Below, in pieces: positions 21,031 to 33,000 of a stretch of 64,000 bases of DNA. The translations under genes were made by a program, and so were the position numbers. The DNA is from Peronospora farinosa (taxonomy: Eukaryota; Oomycota; Peronosporomycetes; Peronosporales; Peronosporaceae), in contig CANTFK010000961.1 in NCBI GenBank assembly GCA_947646735.1, forward strand, positions 124,001 through 188,000, written 5' to 3'. The notes beneath the pieces were generated by a model. That model worked only from the letters and a program-made list of their open reading frames with translations, was not told the origin of the DNA and made no database searches. How positions within the stretch are numbered: position 1 is the first letter of the stretch; each line of letters begins with the position of its first letter.

Positions 21031-23076
21031 TTACTGGAGTTTGCATGAGTCGTCATCTGTGCCAAGTTTTGCTGTAGCACCAAAGTTTTCATCACATGCA
21101 GCCCCTTCGACATCCAGATTAACGGAAGCAACAGGTTGTGGACCAATTTGCTTTTCTCCGTTCTCATAATTTGCGGTGATATCAGAATCTCGGCACACTG
21201 GATTCGGCACCACCGCTCGTGTCTTACCACTACCACTTCCAGAGGACTGACAACTGCAGCAAAAGCTATTAGCTACGCCAGCAAAGTAACAGTGATTGCA
21301 AAGGTCACAATGCTGATTGCGGTGGTCGCCACACCGGCGACACTTGGCACAATGGCGTCGCGGTTTCTTAGCGTCTGGACATAGCCGATTGTTGCACCAC
21401 GAGTATGTAAAACAAGCACCGCAATGCGGGCAAGCGAACCCGGTTTCCAAAGAATGCTTTACTTGTACAACACCACCACCTCCGTCACAGCACTCATAAC
21501 TGACGGTTGAGTCCAGCAGCTCTTGCATATCCTTGATCTTGGACAGGTGTTGCATCAAACACATGTCACGCACCATCAACTGGACGTCAATACCTTCGCG
21601 TGCCATCGGCACGAATGGATTCGCGCAGCTTACACACTTGCACTGAGTGCCACACACCAGACCTCCCTTCACACACGCACATCGAGCATTACGGCATTTA
21701 CCTGTGCATTTACAGCGCACTGTATCGTCTTTTCCATCTGTCGACGACGCGTTTAACGAGGTCGTTGTCATATCCTGCTGTTGCTGTTGTTGCTGCTGAA
21801 GCTGCTCCTGTTGCTGTTGCTGTTTCTTGTTGCTGTTTCTGCTGCTCCTGTTGCTGTTGCTCCTGCTGCTCCTGTTGCTGTTGCTGCTCCTCCTGTTGCT
21901 GCTGCTTTGAGCTTGATTTAACAGTAGGCGCTGCTTTATGCAGAGATTTTTTGAATGGACGACGCCCTGTAGGTTCTGGAACCTTCCTTGCGTAATGTAC
22001 CGGACCATGATTCATTTTGACGCTGTCGGCGGGACTTCGCGATGTTGTAGAAGCAAGAATCGAAACTGGGCAACCATACTGAACATACTCTGGAGACACA
22101 AGCGCCTTTCGCTTGCTCTTTTCTTCAGCCATTTTCCTCTGCATTTGCTTATGCATGCTTAACTCCGATGATACCGTTTTGCCAGGTGGGAGCTTGGCAC
22201 TCATTGAATGGCCAGCGCTAGAGATTGTTGCTTGATCAGCATGCGGTCCATGCTGAGGGATGACACGCCAAGTTACTGGTTCCTTTTGCTTTTTGTCGGA
22301 ACACGACTCGTTGTACGCCTTCCAGTCGATAATCTCACACGACGGCGTCCTAAAACAATGAACAAGCACATGTACTCGTAAGAAGAAGAGGTATACATCG
22401 ACTTTGCAAAGCTTATCGATGCGCACCGAGATAGATTTCCACTTCTTCTTGCAGTAGCTCCATCTACTTGTCCACTTCCAGCAATACCGACAGTCCCTAG
22501 AATTCCACCAGACGCTGATCCCTCTCCAGCACTACAAAACGTAGCCGGCGATATGAGACCCGTAAGACTTTCCGAGCTTATAGAAGGCACAAGTGTTTGC
22601 AACCAATTAATCGTAGCGGGTGACATGGATGGACCACTTAGCAGTCCTACGGGTGAAATGGTGTCTACTCCAGTGTAATTAGTGCTCATTGTTGTAGACG
22701 ATCGAGTTATTTGTGACGATTCAATTGCATTGTGTGATGATACTTCTCCATTACCAATTACTTTTGCATCAACATCGGTCGTATAGTCAACATCTTGTAC
22801 TTGTGACTGTTGTAATTGTTGCTGCTGTAGTGTCGTATCACTAGCATCAAGTGATCCCAGTAAGTCAATAACTTCACCCAATTCTTCATACTTTTCACCG
22901 TTATTCTCCTGTAGTGCTGCTACTTTACATTGCTGCTCTAGTGTTGGTTGTTGTGGTGTTATTACATCACTACCAGATGGTGGCGTAATCATGGATGTTT
23001 CTAGAAAATGCAGTACTTGTGTCATCTCTTCTTCCATCTCTCGACCGGTACCCAATAATTGTTGCGCGTACTCCAT
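21031..23076 (-). CDS. CXC (tesmin/TSO1-like) domain and zinc-cluster protein, frame break in polyglutamine tract
   Basis: Starts at ATG 23076. Exon 1 (to about 22424) encodes a Ser/Thr/Gln-rich region. An intron of 77 bases (donor GTGCGC, acceptor TTTTAG) or alternatively 47 bases leads into TPSCEIIDWKAYNESC; both keep frame. The next exon runs into a long CAG/CAA tract (about 21772-21925) encoding Gln and Glu. After the tract the frame that continues is shifted by one base and carries CKCTGKCRNARCACVKGG (a cysteine-rich CXC module that binds zinc and, in its family, DNA) and a second cluster, CPHCGACF...CCSC, of more than 15 Cys/His residues. The gene ends at 21031. The tract contains no GT, so an intron wholly inside it is excluded; see findings. 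Probably a nuclear DNA-binding protein. Only one CXC copy is present; many family members have two. Confidence 0.7.
21772..21925 (-). repeat. CAG/CAA polyglutamine microsatellite with frame change
   Basis: Dense cag, caa, gag codons on the minus strand. The upstream reading frame gives poly-Gln and then runs into Thr-Ala text; the downstream poly-Gln frame is one base later. The two frames overlap within about 60 bases. Confidence 0.85.
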
Positions 23077-23299
23077 TGTCCCTAAATGTTGCCGTAACTT
23101 AAGATTTGTGTTTTTGGATCAAGTTACGGAGGTTACGATACAAATGTTACGCAACTTAAGGGATACGACAAAGCCCAATATTTGCATTTCAAATGCTAAA
23201 TTTGTCACTTAATGCTGCGTCTTCGCACGTCTGGGATGGATGGGCATTGCTTGCCAACATCACGCTAATCTTTTACTACAAATGCACTTGAAGAGGAGC

Positions 23300-24975
23300 T
23301 CGACCCGAGGCTGCACGATGGCGTCTTCCCCCCTCCAATGTGGACCGTGGCTATATGCTACGCCGTATCATCAGGCGGGTCCATTCAGCATGCACAACAG
23401 CTTGGTGTCCATGGTGGCTCAGACGGTACGTTTGCTTTCATTGCAGTTCCAGACTGGACGAAAAATGCAAGTTTTCAGCAAGAGCTGGCAATCATTACTA
23501 ACGAGGAGAAAGCACTGAAGAAATGCTGCGCATCGGTCATGATGTCATTGGAAAGACGTTGTCCAAGGCACGGCGTGCTCATACGATGTTGTCCGGCACA
23601 GATACTTTTCGACTCTACAATACCCACGGCATCCCGCTCATCATCACTCAGTTGTTTCGTGAAAGAAATGGATATCACTGTTAATGTTGAAGGTTACAAG
23701 GCACATATGAAGGACCACAAGCAACAAATTAGTGATCGCAGTACCTTTGCTGCTCAGCCTTTACATCATGCAAAGCTGTCGTCAGCTACCTTCGTGGCAG
23801 CTCAAAAAGCACATTTGTGGGTTACGAATAGCTGAGTCTGTTTAACGCCCGCGTACTAAATAGTTGGCCGTACCCATGAAGCGAGAAGGGGGTCTTCAAC
23901 AGGATTTGGCGCGATTCTCGATTACTGTCCGTTCTACCCCAGAAGGGGGAGGCCAAGTAGGAGATCATGAACACCTAGCTGTCGTTCCCGCCGACAAATC
24001 GCGACGCCTTCGTATACTAGTCGAGAATACGACGAAGGCGAACGAGAAAGCTATAGCCCTCAAATGCTCTTTGCTGGAGGATATGGCGATACGCGGATGT
24101 TTCAGCTCTGCTCTTTCCTGCTGATGGCTCCGAACCTACCGTCGAGGCACACGTGGACCGCAAGTTCCGTTCTGGTTGTGCCGTACACCACACGCAACGC
24201 AACGCACTTGCTGCAGCGTGCATTAAAGGCCGAGCTGGGTGAGCACGTGACACAGACTGGCTTACAAGTTACAAGCAACCGCCTTCGTTTCGATTTTGCT
24301 CATATTGGGGCACTTACTGTTGAAGAAATGGGAAGCGTGGAAGCAAGAGTGAACAAGTATGCAGCTGCAGAGCTGGTTGTAACAACCATTGAAAAGAAGC
24401 CGAGCGAAGCGGTGCCATGTGCAAGTTTTGGCGACAAATATGGAGATATCGTACGTATTGTTCGCGTTGGCTATGATGATGTTGCAGAGGACGCCACGGC
24501 TGGAGTATCTGTATCGAGCAAATTCTGCGGAGGAACATACGTACACAATGCACGTGAAGTGTTTCCCTTTGTATTTAGTCAGTGAGGGATCAGTGTCTGC
24601 TGGAACGCGACGTGTGGAAGCTGTGGCGGGTCAAGCCGGCGTGAGGTATCTACAAGCGAAGGCAAAAACTTGGAACGAGGTAGCAGAAACGTTATCAACT
24701 ACGCCTGACAGAATGGTAGAGCGTGTCACAAAACTGCAGAAGCAGTTGAAGCAGCTTAAAAAAATCGAGCCCAAATGCTCGGCGACGTAGTGCTACTTGT
24801 ATCGCAAATAGCGTGTATCGCCAACGCTGCGGCAAAAGTACACGCTAGCAAGCTACTGCAGCAAGTAATAAAGCTGTTGGGGGGGGTTAAAGTGATGGCA
24901 ATGCCAGGTTTGCTCCAGGTTCTGTGCCTGCAGAGCACGTTTTGCAAGAAATGGTTCATCGTGTAGTAATCGAAG
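23300..24975 (+). pseudogene. alanyl-tRNA synthetase pseudogene, N-terminally truncated and frameshifted
   Basis: Fragments in changing frames follow the order of cytosolic/bacterial alanyl-tRNA synthetase: RGYMLRRIIRRV (about 23350), a TFRLYNTHGIPL block (about 23605), EGGGQVGD (about 23945), the editing domain with ATHLLQRALKAELGEHV (about 24200) and LRFDFAHI, CGGTYV (about 24527), then TRRVEAVAGQAGVRYLQ and a C-terminal coiled part ending near 24975. At least five frame changes separate them and class II motifs 1 and 2 are missing. In the editing domain two of the four zinc ligands are lost: the first His of the HxxxH motif reads Arg and the His of CGGTH reads Tyr. A functional copy must lie elsewhere. 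A multi-intron gene cannot explain the single-base shifts. Confidence 0.85.
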
Positions 24976-25023
24976 ATTATTATTTAGATACAAAGGACTA
25001 ATAAAAAAAAGTAGTCCAAGGTC

Positions 25024-27243
25024 ATGGCAGAGGTAGAACCGGCGATAGTCGCAGCTCAATTACGCGTCGCTGTACACGATCTTCGTGTCCGTGGACTGAA
25101 TCAAGCGCGACAATTTGCAGCAGAGCTTCTTCTAGGCATGGGAGAGGCTGCATACAATTCCTTGTCGCATGAGATGAAGGAGATCGACAATGAAAACGAG
25201 CCTGAAAAGTGGGCAGAGAGCGATCGTTTTGAGGCTGCCAAGGCTTGTTTTGATGTGGGGGAATATCTGCGTGCTCATGCCTTGTTATCGTCAAGTCCTG
25301 AGAGTCACGGGGATGCATTCTGTACCCTTACGCACAAATTTCGCTTTCTTAAAAACTACTCGCTCTTCCTGGTACTAAACATGTTTAAAATGAGGTCATG
25401 ACTCTGTGTGTATTGATTCTCTCCTCTTTATCAATGTTAACAGGCTGGAGAAAAGGCAAAAGAGGAGATGGATCTAGAGATGAATGTCACAGGCAGTAGT
25501 AAAGGTCTTTGCATTGCTTTGTGCTGATAAATTTGCACTTGCTAACTTGACTATTCTGTGGTGGATATAATTCACTTTGCTACATGACAGAGATGGACCG
25601 TAATCTGCATCACCAAGCTACAAATCCTCATCTTAAAGAGCTGTACCTGTCGCTAAGTGCCGCGTACCAATTGAACGCACTGGATGGATTTGGTCTCTAC
25701 CTTTATGCTGTTGTATTAAAGCGCTTAGGCTACAGCACTAGCATTGGGAGTACGCAAGCCCAATCGTCGACCCCAACGAGTATGAAGACACGGCATCGCG
25801 CGGATTTTGCTGAAGAACAAAAGCGCCAGCAAGTACATGATCTCAACGCCGACGCTAGCAGGAGAGATACTAAAAGCGAGTCAGGTGTATCCACTACGCT
25901 GACATTTGACGTCACAACGCGATTCATCCTGATAGAATCGATTCGTCGCTATCCGTGGAATTGGTCAAGCTGGATGGAACTGGCAGCACACTCTCCTTTC
26001 ACATCTAACGTACGTCATTATATACTTGGAGGCATGCTGTCTGAAATCTCACTAACTACTACGGTTGCAGGAAGAAGAAGTGATCCTGGCGACAAGCTGT
26101 CGCTGGATGTTCCAACTCTTTCAAGCACATGTTCTGCTTGACCAACAGCAGAATGATGCTGCGCGCACGATCCTGACAGGCTTAGAAGAACATTTTCCGC
26201 AAAGCACTTACCTTTTGGCGCAACAGGCTTTGACAAGCTACCATATCCGTGACTTTGATCAGTCTCAAAAACAGTTCGAGCGTCTAGCTGCGCAAGACCC
26301 GCATCGTTTGGAAAATATGGATGTATACTCAAACGTGCTGTACGTGAAAGAGGACAAGACCGAACTCAGTCGATTAGCGCACCGAGCTCTTAAAGTGGAG
26401 AAGTACCGGCCGGAGACGTGCTGTATCATTGGAAATTACTACTCGATCAAGAACAAGCACGATCGCGCGATTATTTATTTTCACCGCGCGCTAAAGCTTG
26501 ATCCTAATTTCCTTTCGGCCTGGACACTCATCGGCCATGAGTATATCGAGATGAAGAACACAAGTGCAGCCATTGAAGCCTACCGCCACGCGGTTGATCT
26601 CAACATACGGGATTATCGTGCTTGGTATGGACTTGGGCAGGCTTACGAAATTCTCAACATGTTCCTATACAGCATCTACTACTACCGTAAATCTGTGGCG
26701 ATTCGTCCTTATGACGCGCGCATGTGGTGTGCTTTGGGTGGCTGTTACGAAAAACTGGATAAGGTTGATGAAGCTCTCGCGTGTTTCCACCGTGCCGTTA
26801 ATAATCAAGATCGTGAAGGCATCGCATCATACCACCTAGGCCGACTCTATGCGGCGCGTGGTCAGCAACATGATGCTGCCAAGTACTACCGGGTGCACCT
26901 CGGTCTTCGAAGCGTTCCAGCAACACTTTTGCAAGAGCAGGATGGCATCAAGAGAAATGTGCCAATTGACTATAAGCACAATAGCGAAAACCAAAGAGAA
27001 GAGCTTGTTCTCCCCGGTGGCTGTGGTGGTAACATATGCGTGGATACCGCCCCAGCACTGGCAGCGATACTGTTTCTTGCCAACTACTATAAGCAGCTGG
27101 GCAAGTTCCCCGAAGCGACAATCTTCTGCAACCGTTTACTGGATATACAAGGGCCGGAAAAAGAGGAAGCCAAGGCACTTTTACGGGAAATGCACTGTTT
27201 GGAAGCAAATCGTACGCAATATGCTTTTACTGGAGGAACTTAG
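25024..27243 (+). CDS. CDC23: anaphase-promoting complex subunit 8 (CDC23/APC8)
   Basis: Four exons: 25024-25371, 25444-about 25498, 25591-26009 and 26071-27243, giving about 664 residues. Intron 1 (GTACTA...CAG) and intron 3 (GTACGT...CAG) are clear. The donor of intron 2 is ambiguous among three GTs at 25496, 25499 and 25505, all in phase; GTAAAG at 25499 is preferred. The N-terminus (AVHDLRVRGLNQARQFAAELL) matches the APC8 N-terminal domain. The C-terminal 390 residues are consecutive TPR repeats, including IGNYYSIKNKHDRAIIYFHR and GHEYIEMKNTSAAIEAYRHA. APC8 is a structural arm subunit of the nuclear ubiquitin ligase that drives mitotic exit. Length is close to yeast Cdc23 (626). The gene converges on the LRR gene, with 11 bases between the two stop codons. 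Confidence 0.93.
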
Positions 27244-27254
27244 TGGCGTTAGCA

Positions 27255-29859
27255 TTATCGTGGAACTGACGCGGCCATAAAGCGAATTCGATAAATTTGT
27301 TTGTTCGCTTTTCGTTGCTCGGACAAAACAATGGAACGGTTCGGTTTTCCGTTCACAACATTAAATGGACGCTTCTTATCGTGCGAAGAATTGCCAGAAG
27401 GTGAACTGAGGCCAAGCCAAGACGCCTCCAAGTTTCTTGCCAACGCATATAATCTAGCCTCACTTTCTTTGTCGACTGCGGCGTGAAGTTCCAGCGTAAT
27501 TTCTTGAGCTGCTTGTAGTTGAAGAAAGCACAAATCAAAAGTCGGTTCTACGTGGTCTTTGGCAGCAATCCCGACGGCCAACGTCATCTTTTGCATCTTG
27601 GAAGCGTGTGCAGATGACAAGAGGTCACATATCACTCCCGATTCTAGATACAGCTGTGGTATACGCAACGTCAAAACCTCACATTCGTGTAGTCCATTTT
27701 CCAAAAGTTTCGTCATTGATGCGTTCAAATTGTGCGAGATGGCCTCATCTCGACTATAGCAGCAAATGTGGCATGACTTCAATACCCCATAGTCGGCAAT
27801 ACGTGTGATTGTATCCGCGACTTTTCTGGCAGCTTGACTTTTTCCATCTTGCCCAGTCGTGATATTAACTTTCATCTCGAGATGCTTCAGTTGTGCAAAC
27901 CCGCCTTGTAACTCAGCAGACAAACTGTGCAATAACTTGTCTGTATACACACCGACGGAAGACGACCATGACAATGTTTCTACCTGCTGCAAGTCCCAGA
28001 TTTCTCGTGCTTGCCAATCTGCTTCCATTGTTTCGGTGTTATGATTCGAGATGCCGGTGATTCCCTGCAATTCTAGCTTTTGTAAAGTACTTTCAGGTGT
28101 GAAGATAGCATCCAGCCAGCGTGATCCAGTAGCAATATAGTTTGAGCCGAAATTCAGGCACTGGAGTCGACTGCTTACCTCGGTCAGTACGACGCGTACA
28201 TTCTCCTCTGTCCATTTTTCATCACTAGAGCAAACTGTCGCGTCAGATGATATAACCGGCTCTGGAAAACAGGATTCCAGCGAGAGATTCTTTAGTCCTT
28301 TGAGACTAGCGAGCAAAGGCCGGAGGCAGGCTGCGCCTTCACCCCACAACGTATTAAACGACAATTCCAATGTCTTCAAGCTATCAAGTGCTGGAAGGGA
28401 TCCAATCGAAGAGTTATCACCGGTCAAAAGTTGCATGAGGACAGCAATATCGGCTGGTTGTGGAAGAGCAATGCTTCGAAAGCTAAGTCGCTCGACAGTT
28501 TGACGAAGCACTGGCAATCGCAAAAACTGGCAGAGTACTTGGAAAGCTGCAGCATTGAAGAATCCGTTCGACACATTTACCTCCTTTACAGGAGGCAGGC
28601 CAGAAGAAGCAAAAATGTCCACCAAGTCTAGGAGATCGTCCGCTGAATGGAAACCGATGCCAGACAAGTCTATATAATGTGCTCTGTTCTTCACTGCCAG
28701 TGCTGCATCGATCAATGGCTTTGGTTTGCACCCAATCTCTACGCACTGAACAAGTACAAACAAAACGAAAAGGTAAGCTCACTGGTTCGTTGTTATAAAC
28801 TCATATCGTGCCACCATTTCGACACTTACTCGTTTTTGGTAGATGCTTCGTGCCGATGGTGGTGGACGTAGTCCAACCGAAGCAGCACCACTTTGTCCAT
28901 AGATTCTCCGACTTTGAGTTAATTCGGCCGCGTCACGTGCAAGTGCCGCTGCATCCTGGTGCTTTTCCTCACGCGATAGCTGTCCAAAACCCATTTGTCG
29001 CTTGATATCCATAATGCCCACCTCATGTACCTGTACTGCCTCGGCATTGGTGTCCAACCCTGTCGACACTAAGTTCCGCGCGTGCAGGTCACCCGTTGTA
29101 AGACTGAATTCCTCCCAAGGTTGTGCATCTTCCTTGCAGGAACAATTCGTTGGCCCAAAGCATGTCCGCGTGACCTTCACCACAACACGAGAAGCAGGTT
29201 CTCCTAGGACCAGCAATTTTTCATGTGGGTCCTCTCCCGTCACTTCAAGCCGCTCGTAAAAGACGCTATTACGTCTACGAAAGTCCTCGAGACATCCCGT
29301 AAGTCTCTTGTCTAATGGACCAATGTCGTCTCGATCTAATCCGTCAATCTTGATAAACCAGCCATCCAGTCGGCTTTCCTTCACGAGTTTCCGGTCGTCC
29401 ATGAGCTTGTAAATAGCATTGCCATCGTCGATACTCAGACCTGTCCGTCCACACACCACACAATCTTCATCAGTCAAAGGCCCAATATGTGGCAATTGCA
29501 GCTCTTCAACGCACCTGAATGCATAGCTCCTTTAATACCAGTCTTATGCATGCATGAGTACGTAAAACATTGTGACGTGCGATGACGAATCTCACCACGT
29601 CGAATTTGTATCCCTATGTCCATCACACGGAGATACTGCAAGCGAACATGTCAATTCATGTGTCAAAGATAGAACGACAGAGTCAAATCTGAATGAAAAA
29701 GACCATTTGAAACCACTGTCCAGCCGATTGTGGTGAGAGATTTGGTAGCGTGTACGTCTCGAGCTGGTCGATTGCGTGACAATAAATAACTTTCAACCGC
29801 TCGCACTCGGTGATAATTGCCTTCAGATGCACCGTCAAACGCTGGCCTTCACTTCGCAT
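27255..29859 (-). CDS. leucine-rich-repeat (RNI-like) protein, 5' structure tentative
   Basis: The last exon 27255-28745 (496 residues) and the preceding exon 28830 to about 29517 are joined by a clear 84-base intron (GTAAGT...TTCAG, phase 0). The last exon holds irregular leucine-rich repeats of the RNI type (for example LDSLKTLELSFNTLWGEGA and LKNLSLESC), a horseshoe fold for protein binding. The preceding exon begins with CVEELQLPHIGPLTDEDCVVCG, a CxxC pair. No ATG starts that exon. A plausible first exon begins at ATG 29859 (MRSEGQRLTVHLKAII) and a middle exon at 29635 downward (YLRVMDIGIQIRRGEIR), but the donor sites there are weak and more than one join is possible. Function unknown. 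The gene ends 11 bases from the APC8 stop on the other strand. Confidence 0.65.
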
Positions 29860-30095
29860 TATCGTACGTACTTGTTTTGTGATGATGGTGACAATCTATG
29901 AGATGTATCAGGAGGGTGATATGCGTAGGGTGAGGCCTCAATCTTGCAAATTATCCTCAATGGCCATGCCCTATTCATGACAAGTGTACACATTCAGATA
30001 CAATTAGCTGTACCTGTACCTATCTACTTGCACATCCTGTAGCTAACGGCAGATAGACAGTATCGACTTCAAGCCATCGTACCCCAATTTGTTGT

Positions 30096-33000
30096 TTACT
30101 TTGGTGCGTTGGCAAGCGTCTGGTAAGCGTTCCAGCACTCAAAGTGCACCTTGCCAATGCCACTTGCCAGTTCGTAAAAGCGGCCGTCAAACCGCCCCGG
30201 GAGCTGCAAAATTGGCTGCGCGCAGTGCACACACTTTGGCGCCACAGACTGCTGATACCTCTCCCAGCATTCAAAGTGTACAAGTCGCTCGCCCTCGATC
30301 TTGTAAAAGCGGCCATCGAATTTACCAGCAACCTTGATGACAGGCTCGCTACAGTGCACACAGCGTTGAGCAGTGGCTAGCTGGTATGCTTCAATACACT
30401 CTCCGTGACACTTGCCGCCATTGACCTGGTAGTATTTGCCGGCAAATTGGTCAGGGATAGCTGCGATGGCATGGCCACAGTGGATGCACTTCTCGGACGT
30501 GCGGATCTGATACGCGTCGATACACTCGGCGTGCACGCTCGAACCATCAGGAAGAGTGAACATACGTCCAGAGAAGCGATTTTCCACTACTTCGATGCGC
30601 TGATGGCAGTCCACGCACACAGGAGTGTTGCGCTCGCGGTAGGCATCCACACAAGCACCTTGGCACACGCGATCCACCTTTCTCTGTCCGTCTTGTTCGT
30701 GCGTGAACGTGCGGAACGTGCCCGACAGTGCGTTTTGGCAAATACAGCATACGGGAAGCGAGCCCGTGTCTGAGACAGGAACCACAGCAGTCGGCTTGGA
30801 CGTGAAAAGCGTCATTGAGAAGCCTAGCTGATACGGCAAGTGACCATCGTACGTGGCCGGGATGATTACGAATGGTTTGCCGCCTTCGTCTGGCTTCAGC
30901 GGGATTTCTAAGACGCAACTGCGGTTCGAAATGAAGGTTCCTGTAGCTACCACATCTTGCGATAAATCAATTTTGCGCAGCTGTCGCTCACCATTCTTTA
31001 CCACAACGGGTGCTATGTAAGACGTATACTCTGTCTCCATCTTCACTCGGCGTGATGGCTGTTCAAGGTGAACGATGAGGTTGCAGCCAGTTGTGGCAGG
31101 AGAAAAGAGCTGAACTTGCGGATTCAAGTGCATGGCATCGCGCCCACCACTCGTAATACCGTTCCACTCCCCTGAGACAATGTGAATGCTTAGGCTTGGA
31201 GAAATTGGATTGCCAATACCGTCTGGAAGGGAACGAAAGTTGTACAGATTTCGTGATTCGATGACAGTCGTGAAGAAGCAGTAAAAAGCGCTAAACTCCA
31301 TCCAGTAGGTGTGATCTTCGCGAAACTGAAACCCGCACTCTACCTTCTGCATACGGGAAAAAGTTTGCCACTTGGGGTCTTCGTTCGACCACGAACCTTT
31401 CCACTTCTCCGGCTGCTGGTGGGTTCCAATACCCCAACTGTTACGCAACTGCACCAAGCGAGTGGGCTCTCCCTGATAGTCCAACTCCACTAGCTTCATA
31501 ATACCGTAAGCATCAGTTTTCCGGAGCCCCATAGGCAGTTCAGCTCCCATTTCTTCGTTGCTGCATCCAATGAGGGAGCCCGACTGAAGTGCACTGCTAA
31601 TTGTTTGCCACGCATTTTCTTCGTTAGGGCACTTTTCTTGCAATTTGTATCGCGCTGGTACACCACCGTACAGATCCTGCAAGCAGTAGCCTTCTTGTCC
31701 CCCAACAATCACCTCGTATCCACCGTGTAGCTTTGCGTAAGCTTTCTCCACCAGTAATGACCAGATCTCAAACTTGCCGTTGCTTCCTGTGAAAGAACCA
31801 AAGACAGGCTTGCCGTACTGGCTGCACGGAATGTAATCGTCAACGACAACCACACGGCTTCGGTTGTTACGCCAGAAACGCACAGCATACACACCCTCTT
31901 CATTATACTGTTGCTCCTTCGGGAACATGGTGCCAATCTCAACACGATCTGGGCGCACTAAATCATCGCTTAGCTCAGGAAACATCTGTGACAGAGCGAG
32001 CTGCGACGTAGACACAATCGATAGTGCCCCAAAGACGTAAGCGTCTGCAAGTCGTCCCACGCGCATTTCTCCAGGGCTAATGCCCACCCCCGAGATACGA
32101 CTAGCAGCCTTGGACTCGCGCGAACGGTCAAAGAGACACGTGCCCTGCGCATGGAAGTACACGGGCACCAACACCGAGACGCGAGACACCATTCCAGACT
32201 CGGATCCATCAACACGGTAGCCGGATCCCTCTCCAACACTGGCAAAAGCAAGCGGTTTGTAGTGATCCAACAAGCTCTTTTCCCACATCAAGTCAAAGCG
32301 CTGGAGTCCATCCTGCACAAACTCGCTCATGTGCACAATCATATTCTTTGTTAGCAGCATCAAATGATCACGCTTGCGTTTCGTGACACCCGTCGTCACT
32401 GCGTCTTTGGCGATTCTGAGAAATGGCGCGTCAATGGGCGTAGAATTTTGACGCATCACTTGCAAAATACTTTCGGCCTCAGCAGCGCTCTTAATGGACA
32501 TACTACACACCAGCTTTTTCTCATCGTCCAGCATAGTAATCTCTACATACGCCGTCTCATTAAAGAAGTCCGTCACTCGTTTCCATTTTGATACGTATTC
32601 GTGCAAATGCGGGTACTTCGGGTTCGTGACATCGCGGAAGATCGAAGATGCGTCCGGCGGGAACTGCGGATCAGTGAACTTGGATCCAGCCTGTCGGTTC
32701 TTGCGCAGGATCTGCAGCCATTCGCCATTGTCCGGCAGCGTACGCTGGTTATAGTAGCGCTCCTCAACAGGATCCGCACGTTCATTCTGGACGACCGTAA
32801 TCGTCTCGTTCACCTTAGTCACATTGTAACCTTCACTGCGTTGCTGGGCGTTGGTGCGGTTTCGTTCAACAGCGTTCGAGATGTTTAATCTTGTACTCAA
32901 CGAGTCCATGTTACGCGTACGCACGACCTGTCGGATGATCACTCCAACGCCTTTTCCATCAGGTTCATCACTTTCACCTTGAGGAGTGGCTCGAACCGAT

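Noticed and set aside
21600..21995. Plus-strand Cys/Ser-rich open frame
   Set aside because: Shadow of the CAG/CAA polyglutamine tract and the CXC domain on the minus strand.
25024..25401. Separate 125-residue protein ending at 25401
   Set aside because: Reads through a clear intron donor at 25372; joined as exon 1 of APC8 instead.
30020..30361. Frames overlapping the end of the calpain-like gene on both strands
   Set aside because: Shadows of the repeated Cys-rich modules.
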